DNA of 64,000 bases from Caballeronia udeis (GTDB lineage Bacteria; Pseudomonadota; Gammaproteobacteria; Burkholderiales; Burkholderiaceae): assembly GCF_001544555.2 (NCBI RefSeq), contig NZ_FCOK02000006.1, positions 62,001 through 126,000 of the forward strand, read 5' to 3'. Every line of letters begins with the position of its first letter. Within the stretch, counting starts at the first letter, position 1. This document shows, piece after piece, positions 9,340-17,957 of this stretch. The position numbers and the translations under genes are program-made. Under the pieces are notes generated by a model. The model was given only the letters and a program-made list of their open reading frames with translations. It made no database searches and was not told the DNA's origin.

Positions 9340-10584
9340 ATGGCAAAAGTAACAACCGTGGAGCAGGCGATGGAAATCGCTGCGAATCAAACGCTCATCG
9401 CCAGTTGCGCGAATACGTTCTCGGTCGGTGGCCTGCTGGTCGACGACGCGGGTAACGTCCTGCACGCGATGCCGAACCAGGTGATCAAGGACGGTTATAC
9501 CTCCGACCCGACAGCACATGGAGAACGGCAGCTTACCGACTGGTACTACGCAAATAGCAATAACCTTCCTGAGCCGAGCCAGATCACCGTCATCACGTCT
9601 CTCGATCCGTGCTGCATGTGCACGGGTGCGATCCTGACCGCGGGGTTCAAGGTCCTGACCGCTGCCTACGATACGTATTCCGGCATCAACTACGACACGA
9701 AGTCCGACTTTCCTTCGTTGACGCCCGGCATGGCGAAAAGAGCGGAGGAGCGATTCGGTTATCCCGAGGTCATTGACGGCGTTTGCTACAACCGCCTGGC
9801 GAAGGGACCGGAGAATAACGTTCCCGCATTCACCGCGAAGACCATCCAGGGCCGTACCGTCGCCTTGTGCGAAAACATTTTCCAGGCGACGCTCGCGACC
9901 GTGCGCAACCAGATCAACAATGATCTGCCGTTCGATGAACTCGGGGATATCCTGTCGCTGGCTTCGACGGATCCGATCCGCGTCGCGCTGTCCAGCAAAT
10001 ATGCCCAGGCCCTGCAGTACCGGTCGCAGGTGCCGTTCACACCGGACGAGGGGCTGGTGCCGTACCTGAAGCCCATGATGCAGCATGACATCACCCTGGG
10101 CGGCAAGGGACAGGCGGTCGCGCTGCTCGATCACCATGGCAATCTGCTGCTTTGCAAGTCGGGGTCGGAGTCCATGTCGTCCATCCGGACCGCGTTCATG
10201 GAAGTGACCCGCACCTATGCCGGATTGCGCCGGCAACTTCAGATGGATGGAATCAAGGACACGCGTAAATACCTGCCCCATCCGAAGTACTGCACCTTTG
10301 TTTTCGCGTTGGGACCGATGCTTGACGACGTGCCCCCGGTGCGCCCCGACATCGGCCCGCTTAGCCAGACGCAGAGCTTCATGGAGCTAGGCGCCTACGG
10401 TTCGACGATGGAAGGCGCGCTCGATACTGTCAACAACCCGTCGCCCTATCAATACGTCCGCTCGCGGATGAACGCCGACACACTGGCGGCGTTCTGCAAA
10501 AAGATGCCGCCGTTGTATAGCGGGGAGATCAAGGTCAACCCGATTCAGGTGACGAACCAGGGGTTGATCGAAGGGATCGGCTGA
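9340..10584 (+). CDS. Zinc-dependent cytidine-deaminase-fold protein with a degenerate second domain
   Basis: The 414-residue protein has a complete deaminase active site in its first half: TAHGERQ (H60, E62) and LDPCCMCTGA (C91, C94), the H-x-E and P-C-x-x-C zinc motifs of nucleoside/tRNA/guanine deaminases. Its second half repeats the fold pattern (a strand-turn-strand VALLDHHGNLLLC, a helix SIRTAFMEVTR, then YCTFVFALG) but lacks both zinc motifs, so it looks like a tandem deaminase with an inactive copy. It would hydrolytically deaminate a base or heterocycle in the cytoplasm. ATG 9340 is preferred to GTG 9331. Position between a GMC dehydrogenase and a molybdenum hydroxylase suggests degradation of an N-containing ring. 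That role is inference. Confidence 0.75.
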   Translation: MAKVTTVEQAMEIAANQTLIASCANTFSVGGLLVDDAGNVLHAMPNQVIKDGYTSDPTAHGERQLTDWYYANSNNLPEPSQITVITSLDPCCMCTGAILTAGFKVLTAAYDTYSGINYDTKSDFPSLTPGMAKRAEERFGYPEVIDGVCYNRLAKGPENNVPAFTAKTIQGRTVALCENIFQATLATVRNQINNDLPFDELGDILSLASTDPIRVALSSKYAQALQYRSQVPFTPDEGLVPYLKPMMQHDITLGGKGQAVALLDHHGNLLLCKSGSESMSSIRTAFMEVTRTYAGLRRQLQMDGIKDTRKYLPHPKYCTFVFALGPMLDDVPPVRPDIGPLSQTQSFMELGAYGSTMEGALDTVNNPSPYQYVRSRMNADTLAAFCKKMPPLYSGEIKVNPIQVTNQGLIEGIG

Positions 10585-10601
10585 TCCGTTTGAAACCCGC
10601 T

Positions 10602-10634
10602 TGAGCCGTACATGAGCCGTACATGAGCCGTACC
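10602..10634 (+). repeat. Three tandem 11-bp direct repeats
   Basis: TGAGCCGTACA occurs at 10602 and 10613, and a third copy at 10624 ends in C instead of A. The array lies between the deaminase stop codon and the terminator. It carries a TGA at each repeat and is probably a slippage product. Confidence 0.8.
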
Positions 10635-10637
10635 TGA

Positions 10638-10677
10638 ACCACGGGCGTTCCCCGACCGGAACCCCGTGGTTTTCTTT
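10638..10677 (+). terminator. Rho-independent terminator after the deaminase gene
   Basis: ACCACGGG (10638-10645) pairs with CCCGTGGT (10663-10670), and an inner GTTCC/GGAAC stem continues the helix with a single bulged C, followed by a T-rich run to 10677. It ends rightward transcription and sits at the junction with the convergent molybdo-flavoprotein gene. Confidence 0.8.
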
Positions 10678-13600
10678 CAGGCATGCAGGACGAGTGCTTC
10701 TCTCCCCACCTCACACGCGCGCCGTACCTCCTGTACTGTCGCCGGCGCATCCAGGAAAAACAGCGGTGTGAGGTTGCGCTCGACGCGCGACGCACGGATC
10801 GCCGCCTTGATGGCAAAAAACACGCTGTTGGCGAGCACCATGGGCGGTTCGCCGGCCTCTTTCGACGAGTAGATACCGTGCTCGTCGGTGGTCGGCACAC
10901 CCGCGACTGACGGGTCGTTTCGCGGGAACAGGTGCACGTTCATTTCCAGCGGAATGGATACGTGTGCGGGGACTTTATAGCGCCAGGTATTGGCGCTGTT
11001 CAGACGGCCCTTTTCGTCGCCTTCCGGCTCGAACACAAGGTCTTCGGAGATCAGGTAGCCGACGCCCTGCACGAACGCTCCTTCGACCTGGCCGATATCG
11101 ATGGCCGGATTCATGCTCCATCCCATGTCATAGGCAATATCCGAACTGATGATCTTGACCTCGTCGGTCAGGATATCCACTTCCACAACCGAGCATGCCG
11201 CGGAGTAGGTGAAGCCGACGAAACAGTCCACTGTACCGCCGGGCTGCGCACTTTCGTCAACGTCGATGCCCGGAATCCGGGGTTGCTGGTCCAACGGCTT
11301 GAAGGTCTTCCATGGCACGGACTCCTCACCACCGGCGACCTGTACCGTGAAACTCGCTACCAGGTTCACCCTTGCTACATAGGCGTAGTGAATCAGGTTC
11401 TGCCAGATCAACGCGGTTTGCCCGTGTGCGAAGACTTCTTGCGCCCAGCCGGTTTCTTTGTAATCCCAGTAGTTGATGCCATTGTCCTTGCACCATTGCT
11501 CGCCTTTGTCGACTCTCAACTGCTGCCCGAATTCCCGGAGACGTTTAGCGAGGTCTGCGCAGATAGCCTTGGCCACCTCGCAGTTGTATTGCGTTCCGGT
11601 CGAGGCTCCGGTGCTGGTCGGGTTTGGCGTAACACTGGTCTTGGGGCTTTCAATATGGATCATCTCCATCGGGATGTTGAGCACATAAGCGGCGACTTGC
11701 AGGACCTGGGTGATCAGGCCTTGTCCCATTTCCACGCCGCTTTGATGAATCGTCACCGTTCCGTCCGCCTGATTGACCACCGCGATCCCCGCGGCCTGCT
11801 CCAGTTGCAGCAGGTTATATCCGGAGCCGTACTTCACCGGGATCATCGCGATACCGCGTTTGCGCCATGTGTTGTCGCGGTTGAATTGCTCCACCGCGCG
11901 GGACTTGTCTTCGAAAGAGCAGGTGGTTTTCAGCCAGTTCCACACCTGCCGGATATAGCAGCCGTCCAGCACCTGTCCAAACGGAGTCACGTCGCCAGGG
12001 TTATAAAAGTTGGCTTCCCTGAGTTGCTCGGACGGTATGCCGAGTGCGACAGCCGCATCGTCGATCGCATTCTCGATGATGTTTTTTCCCTGCAGGTCGC
12101 CGAATGCGCGCATCGCCGTGCTGGGTGCAGTGTTCGTCCGGCACACGTCGATCTGGCTCTGGTAATTCGGCACGTTATAGACGTTGTCGGCCCGTAGCTG
12201 GATGCAGTTTGAAACGATAAACGAACAGTCGTAGTAAGCGCCGCCGTCTCCCCACATCTGGGTCCAGAAGCCCTTGATCTGCAAAGTCGTGCGGTCGACG
12301 GCAATCTGGCACTGGCCAAAAAATGCGTGCCGTTTGCCGATCATCCGGGTATCCACATCTCTTGGCAGTACCACCCGTACCGGTCGATTGAGCCGGTATG
12401 CGGCCACGACAGCGGGTCCGGTGACGAATCGCGCCTGCTCTGTTTTCCCGCCAAAACCGCCGCCAAGCGGTGCGACGCGGATATCCAGCCGGTTGTAGGG
12501 AGCCCCGATCGCCATCGCCGACGTTTGATGCATTTCCATCGGGCTCTGCGAGGATGGGTGGACGATAAACCGGCCTTCATCCTGCGGCACGACCAGGCAA
12601 GCCTGGGTTTCCATATAAAAATGGATCTGGCCGCCGTTGCGCTGGCTGTTCGCCAGCCGGACACAGTTGGCAAAGGCCTGATCCGGCACACCGGACAGGT
12701 CGGTTACCTCGATGCTTCGATCCAGCGGTTCACGGCTCGAATCCATCCAGTCGAACGTGCTGTCCGGCCGCGTGATCTGCCAGATATGGGTCACGTAGTT
12801 CGCCGTGCTCGGGGCATCCGGGAAAATGCTGTTTCTCGCGATGGCATCCTCAATGCCCAGCACCGGTTCGTTCCACTGCGTGGGCCAGCTTCCGTCCCAT
12901 GTGATCGTTCTATAGCCAATGCAGAACCGGGTCGCATACTCGGCTATGTCATTGGCCGCCTGTTCGTCGCGGGCCAGTACCATCGCAATCGTCTGGCCCG
13001 GGTAATGAACGCTGTGCTTCGCAAACAGCGGCTGGTCCAGCGCTTTTCCCTGAAAATTGAGGCCGTGGGGCGGAACACTGTCGCTTGTCAGGACATCGGT
13101 GAATTGATTGGGGAACGTTGCGGCGAGATGGCCCTTGAGTTGTTCGCGCGTGATTTCCGTATCGGAAGAACCCGGCAGGCAAAAATAGAACCCGGCCAAT
13201 GCACGCAGGCTTTGAACGAAGGCGCCATGCAGGGTCCGCGGCGGGATCGCCAGTTCGTGCGTATAGTGCATTTCGCCAAGGGCCTGGTAGATCGCCGTAT
13301 TCTTGATATACGGCTGGCCCACCGGATGGCGGTCGACCGGCGGAACGGCGTACGACTGGCGTCCTGAGCTGACGCCCCAGTGACCCCATGGGATATTGCC
13401 TGCCGAGGCTACGGCCGGGTCAATCGGCACGCCCCGGTGCACCAGCGCGTTGATCAATGCCTTGTAGAACAGGGACAAGGCCAGGGTCACCCGGTAGCCG
13501 TCGGAGAAGCCGTCGTCAGGCAGCTTGGCCCGAAACGACGTCCATTTCTCGAGCTCTTGCCTGACTTCCCGCTCCAGTATGGCCAGGCTTTCCGTGAGGT

Positions 13601-14153
13601 CCTCCGTCGTCAGCGGCCGGCCCAGGCCATTCAGGAATGCTTCCGTCCGTTCGGCCGGCCACGGCGCATCCGAAATCCCGCCGAATACGAGGCTTGCCGT
13701 CTGGATATAGATATTGGAAGGTTCTCCGCCTGCCGCTGCCCACACCGTATCGCTAGTCATATTGACGATAGCGTGAGCGTTCACCTCTCTCAGTGCGGTC
13801 TTTTGGGAAAGGACAACCTGGTTGGCCCTTGCAAGCGGAATCCGGTACGACACGATCAGCGTGGCTTCGCCGGCCTTCCCGCCGAGGTCCTGGAAGAATG
13901 TGATCGCCTCTTTCACGGACATCACATAGGTCGTGGTGCTGGACGGCGGGTCGATCGGAGATGGCCGCAGCATGACGAAGGTAATTTCCGCGCCGATCGC
14001 GGCCAGTACCGTCAGCGTGTCGGAGGGGAACGGCTCACCACCGTATCCCGGATGTGCCTCGTCCCGCGGGAAGAGGTGTTTCATCACCAGCATCGTATTG
14101 CCGCCCAAGGTTGCGGCATTGCGGACTATGCGGCCTCCGGTCCTGCGAGCCAT
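10677..14153 (-). CDS. Molybdo-flavoprotein (aldehyde oxidase-like), FAD and molybdopterin part after a frameshift
   Basis: This 1158-residue frame continues the protein whose N-terminus lies at 14155-15333. It starts within the FAD domain (RIVRNAATLGGN, the usual IRN-A-T-GGN motif) and contains the whole molybdopterin domain. Landmarks are GGGFGGKT near residue 566, RAFGDLQG, GVEMGQG and the catalytic Glu loop AGEPP near residue 1100. The first ATG is unlikely to be used: no ribosome-binding site precedes it and it lies inside a domain. By alignment to bovine xanthine oxidase from memory, the two purine-binding residues (Glu802, Arg880) are replaced by Thr and Cys, so an aldehyde oxidase-like or heterocycle hydroxylase role is more likely than xanthine dehydrogenase. 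Bacteria normally split this enzyme into two or three subunits; here it is one chain. Confidence 0.8.
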   Translation of the reverse strand: MARRTGGRIVRNAATLGGNTMLVMKHLFPRDEAHPGYGGEPFPSDTLTVLAAIGAEITFVMLRPSPIDPPSSTTTYVMSVKEAITFFQDLGGKAGEATLIVSYRIPLARANQVVLSQKTALREVNAHAIVNMTSDTVWAAAGGEPSNIYIQTASLVFGGISDAPWPAERTEAFLNGLGRPLTTEDLTESLAILEREVRQELEKWTSFRAKLPDDGFSDGYRVTLALSLFYKALINALVHRGVPIDPAVASAGNIPWGHWGVSSGRQSYAVPPVDRHPVGQPYIKNTAIYQALGEMHYTHELAIPPRTLHGAFVQSLRALAGFYFCLPGSSDTEITREQLKGHLAATFPNQFTDVLTSDSVPPHGLNFQGKALDQPLFAKHSVHYPGQTIAMVLARDEQAANDIAEYATRFCIGYRTITWDGSWPTQWNEPVLGIEDAIARNSIFPDAPSTANYVTHIWQITRPDSTFDWMDSSREPLDRSIEVTDLSGVPDQAFANCVRLANSQRNGGQIHFYMETQACLVVPQDEGRFIVHPSSQSPMEMHQTSAMAIGAPYNRLDIRVAPLGGGFGGKTEQARFVTGPAVVAAYRLNRPVRVVLPRDVDTRMIGKRHAFFGQCQIAVDRTTLQIKGFWTQMWGDGGAYYDCSFIVSNCIQLRADNVYNVPNYQSQIDVCRTNTAPSTAMRAFGDLQGKNIIENAIDDAAVALGIPSEQLREANFYNPGDVTPFGQVLDGCYIRQVWNWLKTTCSFEDKSRAVEQFNRDNTWRKRGIAMIPVKYGSGYNLLQLEQAAGIAVVNQADGTVTIHQSGVEMGQGLITQVLQVAAYVLNIPMEMIHIESPKTSVTPNPTSTGASTGTQYNCEVAKAICADLAKRLREFGQQLRVDKGEQWCKDNGINYWDYKETGWAQEVFAHGQTALIWQNLIHYAYVARVNLVASFTVQVAGGEESVPWKTFKPLDQQPRIPGIDVDESAQPGGTVDCFVGFTYSAACSVVEVDILTDEVKIISSDIAYDMGWSMNPAIDIGQVEGAFVQGVGYLISEDLVFEPEGDEKGRLNSANTWRYKVPAHVSIPLEMNVHLFPRNDPSVAGVPTTDEHGIYSSKEAGEPPMVLANSVFFAIKAAIRASRVERNLTPLFFLDAPATVQEVRRACEVGREALVLHA

Positions 14154-15333
14154 GCAATGCGGCCAGGGGACTGACCGCGGACTGGTCGTATTCCGCCATC
14201 ACCGTGTCGAGAAGAGCGATCAGGTCGTTGAAGGTAATGCCTGCGCTGACCGTGAGCCATTCGGCATCCACGCTGTGCGGCCGGTTTAATTCCGGTACCC
14301 GGCGCACATCAATAGATGCACGCGACTCAAGACATTCGTCCTTGTAGATACCGAATGACGTGTGGCCGTTGACAAACTGGTAGGGAATCGCCTGGGACTG
14401 GCACTGGAAGGCATACTCGAACGCTTCGTTCCACGAGGTCGCCGTGTACCAGTGCTTGCCCGTGTGATGAGGCCCGCGAGGCCCGCCGATTATCACCGGC
14501 CGCGGCACCGCCCGGGCCGCCTCCGGAAACGGAATCGCGACGCTGGCCGCCGGGACTTGCCCGGTCTGGCCGCGCTCCAGCAGGCACTTCATTCGCTCCT
14601 TCTCGTCCTCGCGGGTGTAGTCGCATGCGAAGGTCTTCATGCCGGTCAGGATCGGACGATAGCCCGTGCACCGGCAGATATTTCCATCGAAGATATCTTC
14701 GATCTGCTGCTTGGTCGGATGCGGGTTATTGACGATGAATTCGGACATGTTCATCACGAACCCGACCGTGCAGTAGCCGCACTGACTGCCATTGTTTGCC
14801 GCCAGCCGCTGCGCGACAGGATTGATGCCGGGCAGGTTGCCGGCGGCTTGCAGATCCGCGTCGCCAGGGTCGGGCAGGCCGGCCGTGGACGAAAAATCCG
14901 CCGACTTCGTCGTACCGGATGCGATCCTCGTCATGCGCGATCGCGTTGCAGCTTGCCGCACCGCCGGCGGTGGCGTCCAGTTAAGCGGGGCGAAGCCCGA
15001 AGTCGGCGCGTGCATGGGGTAGCGCGCGGGCAACACGCCGGGTGTTCCCGTGCCTTCCACTGTCGTGACGACGAGCCCGCTCAGCGCGCACACTGGCCGA
15101 AGACAGGCATTGATGGCGCGGTGTTCCTCGCGGTTGTCCTTCCAGCTGGACAGGATCACGGTGCACGAGCCGCATCCGCCTTGTCCGCACGCCTTCTTGG
15201 GTCCGGCGAGACCGATATCGGGGGACCGCAGAAAGTCGATCAACAGAAAATCCGGGCTGGGATTTTCGATGCTGACGGGCTCTGCGTTCAGAAAAAAGTC
15301 GACACGATTGACGTATTGCGTTTCACCACTCAT
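14035..15333 (-). CDS. Molybdo-flavoprotein (aldehyde oxidase-like), 2Fe-2S part and start of FAD domain before a frameshift
   Basis: The start of the same gene. The first [2Fe-2S] motif is CGQGGCGSC (C49, C54, C57) plus C77. The second is CGYC (C185, C188) plus CRC (C220, C222). The two clusters are about 68 residues further apart than in bovine xanthine oxidase, so there is an insertion. The FAD domain begins after residue 300 (WLTVSAGITFNDLI). Homology ends at AALHG near 14155, where one base too many (or two too few) moves the frame into the downstream 1158-residue frame; the last 36 residues here are out of frame. ATG 15333 follows GGAAGG. Without repair the cell would make only the iron-sulfur part. 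The intact protein would be about 1550 residues. Confidence 0.8.
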   Translation of the reverse strand: MSGETQYVNRVDFFLNAEPVSIENPSPDFLLIDFLRSPDIGLAGPKKACGQGGCGSCTVILSSWKDNREEHRAINACLRPVCALSGLVVTTVEGTGTPGVLPARYPMHAPTSGFAPLNWTPPPAVRQAATRSRMTRIASGTTKSADFSSTAGLPDPGDADLQAAGNLPGINPVAQRLAANNGSQCGYCTVGFVMNMSEFIVNNPHPTKQQIEDIFDGNICRCTGYRPILTGMKTFACDYTREDEKERMKCLLERGQTGQVPAASVAIPFPEAARAVPRPVIIGGPRGPHHTGKHWYTATSWNEAFEYAFQCQSQAIPYQFVNGHTSFGIYKDECLESRASIDVRRVPELNRPHSVDAEWLTVSAGITFNDLIALLDTVMAEYDQSAVSPLAALHGSQDRRPHSPQCRNLGRQYDAGDETPLPAGRGTSGIRW

Positions 15334-15412
15334 ATGAAGCCTTCCACAGGTTTATTTTTAAGCCCTCTTCATAGTAGTGCCGCTTATTTTCGGCATCTGA
15401 TTTATAAATTCA

Positions 15413-15429
15413 GCCGGAGTAAAACCGGC
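15413..15429 (-). terminator. Weak hairpin downstream of the porin gene
   Basis: GCCGG (15413-15417) pairs with CCGGC (15425-15429). On the reverse strand the stem follows the porin stop by about 30 bases and is followed by a modest T/A-rich stretch. It may terminate porin transcription, but the stem is short. Confidence 0.3.
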
Positions 15430-15461
15430 CATGCGTTGAGGCCCGCAACTCGCCTTTGTGT

Positions 15462-16607
15462 TCAGAAGCTTTGAGTCATGCCGATCCGGACATCGACCTG
15501 CTTGTTTGTTGTGGACGGAGAAAATGCGTAGCCAATAGCGGCACGCGTACCCGAGTTAGCAAGCAAATAATCCGCACCGGCGTAAACCGAGGTGCGTTTG
15601 GAAAACAAATAATTAATGCCGGTCGAAAACCGGCTCCATCTTGATTCTTCAAACCGCGTGCGTTGATAATCGAAAATGCCGAATAGATCAGGTGCGAAAT
15701 AGTATTGCGTGCCGCCCTGGTAAACTTGCATGGTCGAACTGGTTCCATATCCCTTGACGTTGATATTGTTATAAAGAGCATTCAACTGGAGGTTGCCGAT
15801 TATGTAAAGGGCGCCGGCACCGAAAACTCCTTTGCTGTCGACATGGATGCCGTTCGGGAAAAGGTCGGTGGCAACGCCTGTCGCAGGATTGATAGTGGCG
15901 ACTGTCTGGCCCAAAAACGTGGTTACACCCAACTGGGCATAGGGATCGAACCCCTGTCTGCCAGTCGGGTTGTTGATTTTTGTATAGACAATTGCAGTGC
16001 GGAATGCGCTGCCTTTAAAGATGCCGCCGGCACTCCAGGCGCTACCTTGATGAAAATTACCCGCAACATTACCAAATTCATACATGCCGCCAAATCTGGC
16101 GCCACCAAAATCGGCACTCGAAAACTTGACTGCATTATTGAGCCGATCTGCCCCTGAGTACCCGTCGAAGTCTCCCTGGTGGCTGCTATATCCCGTCCCT
16201 TCGGATGCGAGATTGAATCCACCCAGATTCAGGTAATCCCATACGAAATCGTATTGATTACCCAAAGTAAATGCGCCCCATTTGCTGTTCAATCCAACAA
16301 AAGCCTGTCGCCCGAACAGCGCGCCATTTTGAAAGGCTTTGCCGGTTCCCAATGAGAAGCCATTCTCAAGAGTGAATATTGCACTCAAGCCGCCACCTAA
16401 ATCTTCGACCCCTTTGAATCCCCACCGGTTACCGTACCAGATGCCGTCTTCAAACCGATAGGCACTGCTTCCGGCATAATTCGATACATAGGTTATTCCG
16501 GCGTCGAGCCGGCCGTACAGTGTTACGCTACTTTGTGCCTGTACGAAGAGTGGGACTAGCGATGCGACTATGGCGCCAAGCAAGTGAACCGCTCTTTTAT
16601 TATACAT
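15462..16607 (-). CDS. Gram-negative general porin (trimeric beta-barrel)
   Basis: The 381-residue protein has a signal peptide ending FVQAQS and then the hallmark SSVTLYGRLDAGI start of Burkholderia/Bordetella-type porins. It also has the RWGFKGVEDLGGGLSAIF and LFGRQAFVGL blocks and a C-terminal phenylalanine (MTQSF) needed for outer-membrane insertion. It should form a 16-stranded trimeric diffusion channel. It lies just upstream of the molybdo-flavoprotein gene on the same strand and is divergent from the ABC transporter operon at 16926. It could therefore admit the substrate of either cluster. Confidence 0.92.
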   Translation of the reverse strand: MYNKRAVHLLGAIVASLVPLFVQAQSSVTLYGRLDAGITYVSNYAGSSAYRFEDGIWYGNRWGFKGVEDLGGGLSAIFTLENGFSLGTGKAFQNGALFGRQAFVGLNSKWGAFTLGNQYDFVWDYLNLGGFNLASEGTGYSSHQGDFDGYSGADRLNNAVKFSSADFGGARFGGMYEFGNVAGNFHQGSAWSAGGIFKGSAFRTAIVYTKINNPTGRQGFDPYAQLGVTTFLGQTVATINPATGVATDLFPNGIHVDSKGVFGAGALYIIGNLQLNALYNNINVKGYGTSSTMQVYQGGTQYYFAPDLFGIFDYQRTRFEESRWSRFSTGINYLFSKRTSVYAGADYLLANSGTRAAIGYAFSPSTTNKQVDVRIGMTQSF

Positions 16608-16925
16608 ATCTTCCCAGTTTTAAAGAACTAATTGATCTTATGGCAATTCGGGCTGCTTGGCGTCCGGGCCAGTGGGTCGATGCCAGATCTTTTGATAAAA
16701 AAATTGGTGTTGCAAGTACAAAATTTATGTGTATGTGCCCACAAAATCAGAACACCCAATAGGGAAAAGGCTCTCAAAGGAATCGGGTAGGGGGGACTAA
16801 TTTTAGCAACATACGCAGGCAAAATTTGATCTTGTGGTGGGCGAATTTAGATGTTTTCATTGCAGCAAATAGAACATGTCGCTGTTCGGCGACCTGTTTT
16901 TCTTACATTTGGGGATGACGACCTG
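16608..16925. other. Divergent promoter region, porin / ABC importer
   Basis: These 318 bp are clearly more AT-rich than the flanking genes and must hold both promoters. GGGGA at 16911-16915 is the ribosome-binding site for the start at 16926. No convincing operator was identified. Confidence 0.4.
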
Positions 16926-17957
16926 ATGCATTGCCGATTCAGCTTGCCAAGACGAAAGCTTGTACTGGGGTCCATAGCGACACTCGGCGTTGCGGCGACG
17001 GGTTCTCTTGCGACAGTCCAGGCTTTGGGGGCGGAAGATGGGCTTATCAATCTGCAACTCGGCTATATAGCCGGCGCCGATCAAATTGCCGAGGTAACGG
17101 CGCGGGCCTTGGGGTATTTCAAGGATGAAGGACTGACGCTGGCGATCCAGCCGGGCGGCCCGAGTGTTGACGGCCTCGCCGTCGTGGCGTCGGGCCGGTT
17201 TGAAGTAGGGGAGATCTCGTCCAGCCCGTCGATCATGCTGGCAACGTCTCAAGGCATTCCGATCCAGTCTTTCGCGGCGGGTCTTCAGCGGCACCCGTAC
17301 GGTTATTTCTCTCTCAAGAAGAACCCCGTGCATGCCCCGCAGGACTTCATCGGCAAGCGCGTGGGCGTGGCGCCGACCGGCGTGATCTTGCTACGCCTGC
17401 TGCTGGCCAAGAACAAGATCCCGGAAAGCCAGGTGACGATCGTCCCGATTGGCGGCGACATGTCGCCATTGCTGACCGGGCGAGTGGATGTTGTGACAGG
17501 CTGGCTCTCGAACACGTCCTCGCTGAGGGCGTTGGGCGACGAGCGAGTCGGCCTGACGTTATGGGACGCAGGCGTGCATCTGTATGCGTGGCCGTACTAC
17601 GCGACCCAATCCACGCTCCAGACCCGTCCGGACCTTCTCGTGCGCTTCCTGCGGGCGACAGCGCACGGCTGGCATGTTTGCAGGACGCAGCCGGATCGCG
17701 CCGTTGACTACTTGATGAAAGATTATCCGCAGCTGAACCGCGAGGACGAACGGGCGGCGCTGGCCATCAAACTGCAATGCGCACTGGACGACGAAACGGT
17801 GGCGAACGGCTGGGGCACGATGAGCACCGACCGCTGGCAGCAGCAGATCACGCAGTTTGACCAGCTGGGTCAGTTTTCCGGGCACGTGCCCACGGTGAAC
17901 GAAGTCATGACAACAGCCATCCTCGATAAGACCCGGGCAGTCCGGATGGCCGTATGA
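16926..17957 (+). CDS. ABC importer periplasmic binding protein (SsuA/TauA/NrtA type)
   Basis: The 343-residue protein begins MHCRFSLPRRKLVLG followed by a hydrophobic Tat-like signal. The mature domain (LQLGYIAGADQIAEVTARALGYFKDEGL, DGLAVVASGRFEVG, GKRVGVAPTG, LLTGRVDVVTGW) is the NMT1/SsuA-type fold used for sulfonates, taurine, nitrate, thiamine precursors and aromatic acids. It overlaps the ATPase gene by 4 bp (ATGA), so ssuA-, ssuB- and ssuC-like genes form one operon. ATG 16926 is selected over 16851 because of the GGGGA ribosome-binding site and the signal peptide. The downstream FAD oxidoreductase, CoA-transferase and enoyl-CoA hydratase suggest an organic acid ligand. The ligand is not known. 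Confidence 0.85.
   Translation: MHCRFSLPRRKLVLGSIATLGVAATGSLATVQALGAEDGLINLQLGYIAGADQIAEVTARALGYFKDEGLTLAIQPGGPSVDGLAVVASGRFEVGEISSSPSIMLATSQGIPIQSFAAGLQRHPYGYFSLKKNPVHAPQDFIGKRVGVAPTGVILLRLLLAKNKIPESQVTIVPIGGDMSPLLTGRVDVVTGWLSNTSSLRALGDERVGLTLWDAGVHLYAWPYYATQSTLQTRPDLLVRFLRATAHGWHVCRTQPDRAVDYLMKDYPQLNREDERAALAIKLQCALDDETVANGWGTMSTDRWQQQITQFDQLGQFSGHVPTVNEVMTTAILDKTRAVRMAV

Noticed and set aside
9085..10281. Reverse-strand open frame of about 400 codons opposite the deaminase
   Set aside because: No recognisable motif and rich in Arg/His/Gln as expected for an antisense frame. The forward strand has the zinc motifs.
10932..14174. Several long forward open frames over the molybdo-flavoprotein
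   Set aside because: They are shadows of the reverse-strand gene, which carries all cofactor motifs.
10677..15333. Classical xanthine dehydrogenase
   Set aside because: The two purine-recognition residues known from bovine xanthine oxidase are not conserved; an aldehyde oxidase-like enzyme is more likely.
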